Assembly (NCBI GenBank): GCA_937874515.1
Contig: CALNBV010000171.1
Location: 1-27,181, forward strand
Direction: 5' to 3'
Source of the DNA: an uncultured Paenibacillaceae bacterium
Lineage (GTDB): Bacteria > Bacillota > Bacilli > Aneurinibacillales > Aneurinibacillaceae
DNA length: 27,181 bases
Part shown: piece after piece, positions 22,461 to 27,181 of the stretch
Layout of the letters: each line of letters begins with the position of its first letter
How positions within the stretch are numbered: position 1 is the stretch's first letter
Notes under the pieces: generated by a model
The model's database searches: none
Seen by the model: only the letters and a program-made list of their open reading frames with translations
What the model was told of the DNA's origin: nothing
Made by a program: the position numbers and the translations under genes

Positions 22461-23180
22461 ATGGGCCGTAAGTGGAACAATATTAAAGAGAAAAAAGCAT
22501 CAAAAGACATGAATACCAGTCGTATATATGCACGATTTGGAAAGGAAATATATGTAGCAGCTAAACGAGGAGAGCCTAACCCTGAGTCAAATCAGGCTTT
22601 GAAATTTGTAATTGAACGTGCAAAAACCTATAGTGTACCAAAACACATTATTGACAAAGCCATTGATAAGGCAAAAGGTGGTTCTGATGAAACCTTTGAC
22701 GAACTTCGTTATGAAGGTTTCGGGCCAAATGGTTCCATGGTAATCGTAGATGCATTGACCAATAATGTGAACCGCACAGCATCTGAAGTACGTTCAGCAT
22801 TTACCAAAAGTGGCGGGAACATGGGTGTAACAGGGTCTGTATCCTATATGTTTGATGCTACAGCTGTAATCGGTGTTGAAGGTAAAACTTCAGACGAAGT
22901 TCTTGAATTGCTTATGGAAGCAGATGTAGATGTTCGTGACATTATTGAAGAAGAAGAAGCGGTTATCGTTTATGCGGAACCAGATCAGTTCCATGCTGTG
23001 CAAGAAGCATTCAAAAGCGCTGGCATCACTGAATTTTCTGTTGCCGAGCTTACCATGCTTCCCCAAAATGAAATTGAACTTTCTGGAGATGGACTAGCAC
23101 AATTTGAGAAGCTACTTGAGAAATTGGAAGATGTTGATGATGTGCAACAAGTCTACCACAATGTGGACTTAGGAGAATAA
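22461..23180 (+). CDS. yeeI: YebC/PmpR-TACO1 family protein YeeI
   Basis: 239 residues, the usual length. The sequence closely follows B. subtilis YeeI as I recall it: start MGRKWNNIKEKKASKDMNTS, then RIYARFGKEIYVAAKRGEP, YEGFGPNGSMVIVDALTNNVNRTASEVR, and the end VQQVYHNVDLGE. YebC-type proteins were annotated as DNA-binding regulators; recent work on the family links YebC and YeeI to relief of ribosome stalling, for example at proline-rich stretches. The ATG follows GAAAGAGAGTG; translation seems moderate. It is a single-gene unit between its own promoter and a strong terminator. Confidence 0.95.
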   Translation: MGRKWNNIKEKKASKDMNTSRIYARFGKEIYVAAKRGEPNPESNQALKFVIERAKTYSVPKHIIDKAIDKAKGGSDETFDELRYEGFGPNGSMVIVDALTNNVNRTASEVRSAFTKSGGNMGVTGSVSYMFDATAVIGVEGKTSDEVLELLMEADVDVRDIIEEEEAVIVYAEPDQFHAVQEAFKSAGITEFSVAELTMLPQNEIELSGDGLAQFEKLLEKLEDVDDVQQVYHNVDLGE

Positions 23181-23191
23181 GATGGAATACC

Positions 23192-23222
23192 AAAAAGTCG
23201 CCTCTATTGAGGCGGCTTTTTT
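23192..23222 (+). terminator. Intrinsic terminator of yeeI
   Basis: AAAAGTCGCCTC (23192-23203) pairs with GAGGCGGCTTTT (23209-23220) around a short TATT-type loop with one mismatch, followed by T. It is directly downstream of yeeI. Confidence 0.88.
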
Positions 23223-23349
23223 GGTTGATAAGAAATTTTGTGGAATTAGGAAAAAAAGGTAACTGAATTTTCATTTTTACTTTAACTTTATCCTTCGAAT
23301 CATGATTATAATTTAATCAAAATTATGGTAAAAGGAGGGTTTTGGTATT

Positions 23350-23934
23350 GTGTTTCATAAGGGAACAGACAAATGGAATGATTACTTTGAACTTGGGATG
23401 TATATTCTTGCGGTAATTTGCTTTGTTTATTTTCTTATTCAGCGAATATACCCAAAGGTTTTTGAGGCGATTTTAATTGTTGCTACACTAGTTTTTATAC
23501 GGGTTTTGTTCAAATTGACGAAGATTAAACTATTTCCTTTATTACGTTTTTCCATATTGTTCTTTATCTTTATTGCCATGTTTATGGCTAATGAATTTGG
23601 ATTTTATGGGAAGGTACCCCATTTGGATAAAATAGAGCATTTATTTTCAGGGGTGATTCTCTGTTTTATTGGACTTTTAATCTTTAGGAAAATTAATAAA
23701 AAGGAGATAAATCTTTCACTTCATTCTGCAACGGAAGTATGGTTCAGCCTTTTCTTTTCCATGGCAATGGCTGGTTGTTGGGAAATTTTTGAGTTTAGTA
23801 CAGATATGATCTTTGGACTTAATTCTCAAAATAGAAGCATTATAGATACGATGATTGATATGATTTGTGGAATCTTTGGCGCAATTTTAACTAGTTTTTA
23901 TTTAAGTCAGAAAAAGGGCAATCTTAGTGCTTAA
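23350..23934 (+). CDS. Membrane protein, DUF2238 (YjdJ)-like
   Basis: 194 residues with about six membrane segments (near 13-31, 36-55, 63-80, 94-111, 128-150, 163-185). The motif HLDKIEHLFSG (about 91-101) before a span, and later WEIFEFSTDMIFGLNSQ followed by DTMIDMICGIFGA, place conserved His, Glu and Asp residues at membrane edges, as in the DUF2238 group of unknown function; these might bind a metal. The start is GTG 23350, 10 bases after AAAAGGAGGG. Its last codons overlap the end of the GH3 gene on the other strand by 4 bases, so there is no space for a terminator between them. Confidence 0.75.
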   Translation: MFHKGTDKWNDYFELGMYILAVICFVYFLIQRIYPKVFEAILIVATLVFIRVLFKLTKIKLFPLLRFSILFFIFIAMFMANEFGFYGKVPHLDKIEHLFSGVILCFIGLLIFRKINKKEINLSLHSATEVWFSLFFSMAMAGCWEIFEFSTDMIFGLNSQNRSIIDTMIDMICGIFGAILTSFYLSQKKGNLSA

Positions 23935-25088
23935 AAAAGATTTTCAACCAGTTTGTTGAGTTCATTTACATCAATAGACTCAATTTTTTCGTCAGTTAAG
24001 TTGTATTGATCCTTCAATTTTAATATGCGATAGACGCTTTCGTTTATTCTCTCTTCAGATATCGAGCCATTTTGGACTGCTTCTTTAATTCCATTGATGA
24101 CATATGTAACATTGTTGAAATTGTGGCAAACCAGGAGGAGATCTGTACCAGCTTGAACAGAGGCAATGGCCGCTTCTTTTATATCATAATTTTTCAGAAT
24201 GGCCCCCATGGTCATGTCATCACTCATGATTACGCCCTTAAAATTTAAATCCTCCCTAAGAAGATCTGTAATGATTTTCTTTGACATTGATGAAGGATAC
24301 GTTGGATCAATTTGCGGCAATAGAATATGAGCAACCATCACAGCATCTGCATCTTTTTTTATGGCTTCTGCAAAGGGAAGAAGCTCAAAGTTTTGCAGCC
24401 GTTCTAATGAATGATTGACGACGGGCAGGCCGATATGTGAATCTGTTGCTGTATCCCCATGCCCGGGAAAATGTTTTATAACGGAAATCATGTTTTCTGA
24501 TTGAAGGCCTTTCATCACTGAGATTCCCATATCAGTGACAATTTCAGGGGTAGACCCAAAAGCTCGATTGCCAATGACAGGATTTTTGGGGTTGCTATTA
24601 ATATCAAGGACAGGAGCATAATTCATGTTAAATCCAAAGGCTTTAAGTTTTTTAGCGAGTGTCTTCCCAACTTGATAAGACAGGAGGACACTATTTTTAT
24701 TGCCTATGGATTGGCTTGAGGGCATTTTTATAATTTCTTGAGGAAGCCTGGAAACCCGTCCTCCTTCCTCATCTACAGAAATAAATAAAGGAATGGGATT
24801 GGTGGAATTGATTTCTTTCAATGAGTTTATTAATTGTAAGGATTGATTGGCGTTTTTCAGGTTTTTGCTAAAGAGGATAAATCCACCCACATGATATTGT
24901 TTTAACAATGTATGTGTATTTTCTCCTGGTGCTTCATCTTCAATACCTGCAATCACCATCTGTCCAATTTTTTCATCCAAAGCCATAGCATTCATTTTTT
25001 CTTGTATGGGATCCATTTCAAAGCCAGGAATACAACCCGTAAGCATTATAAAGGTAATAAGAAAACAGGATAGGGATGTTTTTTTCAA
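23931..25088 (-). CDS. GH3 beta-N-acetylhexosaminidase (NagZ-like) lipoprotein
   Basis: 385 residues. Lipobox LTGC with Cys19 after a short signal predicts anchoring on the outer face of the membrane. GH3 blocks: ISVDEEGGRVSRLP, NMNYAPVLDINSNPKNPVIGNRAFG, KHFPGHGDTATDSH (205-218), where Asp216 and His218 form the NagZ-type general acid dyad, and nucleophile Asp290 in MSDDMTMG. It probably removes N-acetylglucosamine from muropeptides in cell-wall recycling. At 385 residues it has only the TIM-barrel domain; B. subtilis NagZ (YbbD) has a second one. The start is set at TTG 25088, because AAAAGGA directly abuts the ATG 25097 (no spacing) but sits 8 bases before the TTG. Confidence 0.93.
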   Translation of the reverse strand: MKKTSLSCFLITFIMLTGCIPGFEMDPIQEKMNAMALDEKIGQMVIAGIEDEAPGENTHTLLKQYHVGGFILFSKNLKNANQSLQLINSLKEINSTNPIPLFISVDEEGGRVSRLPQEIIKMPSSQSIGNKNSVLLSYQVGKTLAKKLKAFGFNMNYAPVLDINSNPKNPVIGNRAFGSTPEIVTDMGISVMKGLQSENMISVIKHFPGHGDTATDSHIGLPVVNHSLERLQNFELLPFAEAIKKDADAVMVAHILLPQIDPTYPSSMSKKIITDLLREDLNFKGVIMSDDMTMGAILKNYDIKEAAIASVQAGTDLLLVCHNFNNVTYVINGIKEAVQNGSISEERINESVYRILKLKDQYNLTDEKIESIDVNELNKLVENLF

Positions 25089-25180
25089 ATGAATCATTCC
25101 TTTTTATTTCTTCATTTCTTTATTGGATACTTAAGAAATATATGCCAGAGTAACCATCTATATCATTAGACGCAGGACAA

Positions 25181-25218
25181 AAGAAAAAAGCCTGAATCCG
25201 ATAAAAATCGAATTCAGG
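25181..25218 (-). terminator. Intrinsic terminator of the DUF3231 gene
   Basis: Read on the minus strand, 25218-25207 pairs with 25202-25191 (CCTGAATTCGAT with ATCGGATTCAGG, one G-T pair), loop TTTT, followed by CTTTTTTCTTTT. It separates the DUF3231 gene from the GH3 gene. Confidence 0.88.
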
Positions 25219-25241
25219 TTAAAGTAAGACGCCCTCACTAT

Positions 25242-25772
25242 TTAAACATGAGCATGTTCTGCAGCGTATTCAGGTGCTTGCATATGCATAGGAGGGAGGA
25301 CAATCCATCCTTTTTCTTTATTCATGCGTAATAACCTGGCACCTAATCGTGCTTTGTTCATATGGAATGTTCCGAATAACACCGCAATGTCTTCCCGCAA
25401 GCATTGGCCCATGACAGAACTACAGGCCACTAACCCCAGTGATAAATCCCTGGTTAAGGCTCCGGCAATTTCATAATCATTCATTTTTGCCCCCGGAGGA
25501 ATGCTCTCAATGGAAGCTATAGGACGATCAGGGGGTGAAGGAGGAAGACTTACCCCATTGGCTTTCAATAAATTCTCCAATTTTAAAATTTCATCTTTTT
25601 TACTTTTTAAAGTATCCTCGATAAATTTCCTAAGTTCTAGGTCACCGGCATTATTTAGGTAAATTTGATATTGTACATATAGGGCTTTCGTAGTAAATAA
25701 AAAACCCCAAACACCGGAAACTTCACCATAATGCATCGGTTGTTGACTTGCATTGTCCCCGAAAATCGACAT
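25242..25772 (-). CDS. DUF3231 family protein
   Basis: 176 residues. The N-terminal MHYGEVSGVWGFLFTTKA, the proline-rich GVSLPPSPPDRP, then ACSSVMGQCLREDIAVLFGTFHMNKARLGARLLRMNKEKGW and a WIVLPPMH tail are the DUF3231 pattern, a family common in spore-forming Bacilli with a ferritin-like four-helix bundle; some members are linked with spores. Conserved Glu, His and Asp residues (for example REDI and GTFHMNK) might bind metal, but the function is not established. ATG 25772 follows GGAGG 8 bases upstream. A terminator follows. I could not find a convincing promoter in the 184 bases upstream, which also serve the divergent lipoprotein gene. Confidence 0.88.
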   Translation of the reverse strand: MSIFGDNASQQPMHYGEVSGVWGFLFTTKALYVQYQIYLNNAGDLELRKFIEDTLKSKKDEILKLENLLKANGVSLPPSPPDRPIASIESIPPGAKMNDYEIAGALTRDLSLGLVACSSVMGQCLREDIAVLFGTFHMNKARLGARLLRMNKEKGWIVLPPMHMQAPEYAAEHAHV

Positions 25773-25956
25773 TAAAAAACCTCCATGTCACAAGGTATTT
25801 GGGTGTTCAAAAAGAATCCCACTACTATTGTTTTCTGAAAAGGAGAAAGTCATTTATTTTTTTGTTGGGTTGAAAGGCAGTAGTTGGTGAGTAATATTTA
25901 TTTTTTTAGAACAGAATAGTTTATAACGAATAAATGCGAATAGGACTAGCTATTAT

Positions 25957-26442
25957 ATGAGAACAATCTTGCCCTTATTTATCTGTTGTTTTTTCTTTTT
26001 ATCTGCATGCAATGGTACCCTTGTTGTAAATGACCAAGCTGGATATACAGTTAAGCAAGCGATCCAGCAATTTGAAGAGCTAAGCCAGCAGAAAGTGCTG
26101 TTGCCTAAAGGAACCATGCCGTATAACCTGACCCCAGATTATGGATTGATTCATCATGAGGAACCCAGGTTGGATTTAATCTACATAGATAAGAAAAACC
26201 AGTCAGAAACTCTCAAGGTTTATATACAACCTGCTATTCAGGAACTCATTCAAGAACAAGGAGATCAAGAATATACCCTGAAAGATGGCACCAGAGTAAT
26301 TTACCGGCCCTATTTTTCCTCGGCGTATGCCATTGAATTTCAGAAAAATGGATTAGATTATATTTTGGGACTAAGTAAACATGCTGGAAATAAAAATTTT
26401 GATCCCAGGGAATTATTAGATATTGCAAATGGACTAAACTGA
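25957..26442 (+). CDS. Small lipoprotein of unknown function
   Basis: 161 residues with signal peptide MRTILPLFICCFFFLSAC; the lipobox LSAC gives lipid-modified Cys18 after cleavage. The mature part is about 140 residues, mixed alpha/beta in character, with LYIDKKNQ-like strands and a final DPRELLDIANGLN helix. I recognise no family. The ribosome site is poor: only TAGGA about 12 bases before the ATG, so expression may be low or the true start differs. Immediately downstream is a TATAAT box and the ECF sigma gene, so it could be an outside sensor associated with that system, but this is only proximity. Confidence 0.72.
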   Translation: MRTILPLFICCFFFLSACNGTLVVNDQAGYTVKQAIQQFEELSQQKVLLPKGTMPYNLTPDYGLIHHEEPRLDLIYIDKKNQSETLKVYIQPAIQELIQEQGDQEYTLKDGTRVIYRPYFSSAYAIEFQKNGLDYILGLSKHAGNKNFDPRELLDIANGLN

Positions 26443-26474
26443 CATGGAACCCCCTTTCAAATTTCTACTATAAT

Positions 26475-26517
26475 TTAGACGAAGAGGTAAAGCTTTTTTT
26501 CTTCTTTTGCCGTCTAA
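26475..26517. repeat. Inverted repeat ahead of the second ECF sigma gene
   Basis: TTTAGACG near 26474-26481 and CGTCTAA near 26510-26517 are complementary around a loop of about 29 bases that includes a run of seven T. It lies after TATAAT (26469-26474), so it would form at the 5' end of a transcript. It could be an operator or a leader hairpin, or the terminator of the lipoprotein gene if the inner T run is used. Confidence 0.4.
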
Positions 26518-26556
26518 TTTGCAGAAAGATAGAAATGAGAGAAGGGGATTGCCATC

Positions 26557-27078
26557 ATTTCTCTAGTGAAAAAAGCGAAACAAGGCGATGAACAAGCCTT
26601 TATCCAATTGTTTCAGACTTATGAAGAAGAAATCTATCGTATGGCTTTCATTTATTTAAAGAATGCCAATGATGCCATGGATGTTGTCCAGGAAACCGCC
26701 TATAAATCATTTAAAACACTTTCTAAATTAAAAGAGCCACGTTATTTTAAAACATGGCTTATTCGTATTGCCATAAATTGTTCGATTGATCTATTACGGC
26801 AACGTAAAAAGGTTGTACCACTATTTCCTAAATACGAAGAAATCCTCTTTGTTGAGGAGGAGGAGAATGTATCCCTCACGATTTCCTTGCAGGAATTATT
26901 GAATCTATTAAAAGAAGACGAAAAAAGTGTGGTTATGTTGAAGTTTTATCAAGATTATACGCTGCAAGAAATTGCAGAAGTTTTAGATATTCCAGTAGGA
27001 ACAGCAAAGACCATTCTTTATCGATCTCTGAGAAAACTGCGGAAGAAATGGAAAGGGGGGGACCATGTTGGGCAATAA
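26557..27078 (+). CDS. ECF-type RNA polymerase sigma factor, unusual start
   Basis: About 173 residues. Region 2 (about 8-80) has FIQLFQTYEEEIYRMAFIYLKNANDAMDVVQETAYKSF and WLIRIAINCSIDLLRQRKK; region 4 (about 110-160) has LKFYQDYTLQEIAEVLDIPVGTAKTILYRSLRKLRKKW. It resembles the SigV group of Bacilli. The first normal start codon is GTG 26566, but the only ribosome site, GAAGGGG (26541-26547), is 18 bases upstream of it. At proper distance lie ATC 26554 and ATT 26557, giving an N terminus I-S-L-V-K-K-A like that of relatives. I place the start at ATT 26557 as most likely; a rare start would mean low, controlled synthesis. It overlaps the next gene by 14 bases. Confidence 0.88.
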   Translation: MSLVKKAKQGDEQAFIQLFQTYEEEIYRMAFIYLKNANDAMDVVQETAYKSFKTLSKLKEPRYFKTWLIRIAINCSIDLLRQRKKVVPLFPKYEEILFVEEEENVSLTISLQELLNLLKEDEKSVVMLKFYQDYTLQEIAEVLDIPVGTAKTILYRSLRKLRKKWKGGDHVGQ

Positions 27079-27181
27079 CATCAAACAAGAAATGAATAAA
27101 ATACAAATTCCGAAAGAATTACACCAAAGAAGTGTTCAGGCTATTCTTCAGGCAAAAGAAGAAATGGTCCATGAGAACCGG
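27065..27181 (+). CDS. Probable anti-sigma factor, N-terminal part (runs off window)
   Basis: The first 39 codons only. ATG 27065 follows AAAGGGGGGG at about 3 bases, inside the sigma-factor gene, in another frame. The sequence NNIKQEMNKIQIPKELHQRS is like the N-terminal helix of anti-sigma factors that partner SigV-type ECF factors (pattern IxxEL/MxxIxIPKELxxR), which hold the sigma factor at the membrane. Membrane span and outside domain would be beyond the window. The overlap ensures coupled synthesis with its sigma factor. Confidence 0.75.
   Translation, partial: MLGNNIKQEMNKIQIPKELHQRSVQAILQAKEEMVHENR

Noticed and set aside
27051..27064. Possible programmed frameshift at the A3G7 run near the end of the sigma gene
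   Set aside because: The run doubles as the ribosome site of the anti-sigma gene, which has its own ATG; nothing requires a fused product.

Overview
The window reads as chromosome of an endospore-forming member of the Bacillales (a Bacillaceae/Paenibacillaceae-type Firmicute) outside the close B. subtilis group. The yqhG-yqhH pair beside a glycine-riboswitch gcv operon is the B. subtilis arrangement. However, gcvH sits inside the operon, and the ribonucleotide reductase is the B12-dependent NrdJ type. A YteA-type DksA-like protein, a DUF3231 protein, YeeI, many TTG/GTG starts, strong AGGAGG-type ribosome sites and purine-rich coding strands all fit. No rRNA, tRNA, CRISPR array, transposase or integrase was seen.

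Layout. 1-3.4 kb: 3' part of an alkaline phosphatase gene, convergent with yqhG and the SNF2-type helicase yqhH (minus strand, 4-base overlap). 3.5-8.2 kb: tandem glycine riboswitch ending in a terminator, then gcvT-gcvH-gcvPA-gcvPB, the glycine decarboxylase system. 8.2-9.3 kb: a YteA/DksA-like zinc protein and a 50-residue zinc-ribbon protein on opposite strands around a perfect bidirectional terminator; both have forespore (sigma-G-like) promoter candidates. 9.4-12.15 kb: nrdJ with two NrdR-box matches exactly 31 bases apart, the second overlapping the -35 of a good sigma-A promoter.

12.15-17.55 kb: a very AT-rich 5.3 kb islet between nrdJ and a second, diverged copy of the nrdJ 3' end (67 of 74 bases identical, including the terminator). 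It holds a probably frameshifted gene, a small unknown minus-strand gene with a strong promoter, and a tightly overlapping five-gene operon: ECF sigma factor, six-span membrane protein, two ABC-2-like permeases and one ABC ATPase. This is the best candidate for an incompletely described system: a self-regulated transporter module, with the membrane protein as possible anti-sigma factor.

17.5-19.9 kb: rhomboid protease, a secreted or anchored unknown protein, a non-coding stretch dense in inverted repeats that I cannot explain (18.89-19.17 kb), and a DUF2278/YukJ-type protein. 19.9-23.2 kb: a lipoprotein serpin, a P1/DmpA-type N-terminal-nucleophile hydrolase, and yeeI. 23.3-25.8 kb: a DUF2238-like membrane protein convergent with a NagZ-like GH3 lipoprotein, and a DUF3231 protein. 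25.9 kb to the end: a small lipoprotein, then an ECF sigma factor that seems to lack a normal start codon at its ribosome site, overlapping the start of its probable anti-sigma gene, which runs off the window.

Working together: the gcv operon is switched on by glycine; nrdJ is probably repressed by NrdR; two separate ECF sigma/membrane-partner modules suggest cell-envelope stress control; several lipoproteins (serpin, NagZ-like, the 25.96 kb gene) act outside the membrane. All functions are inferred from sequence motifs alone; no database search was possible.
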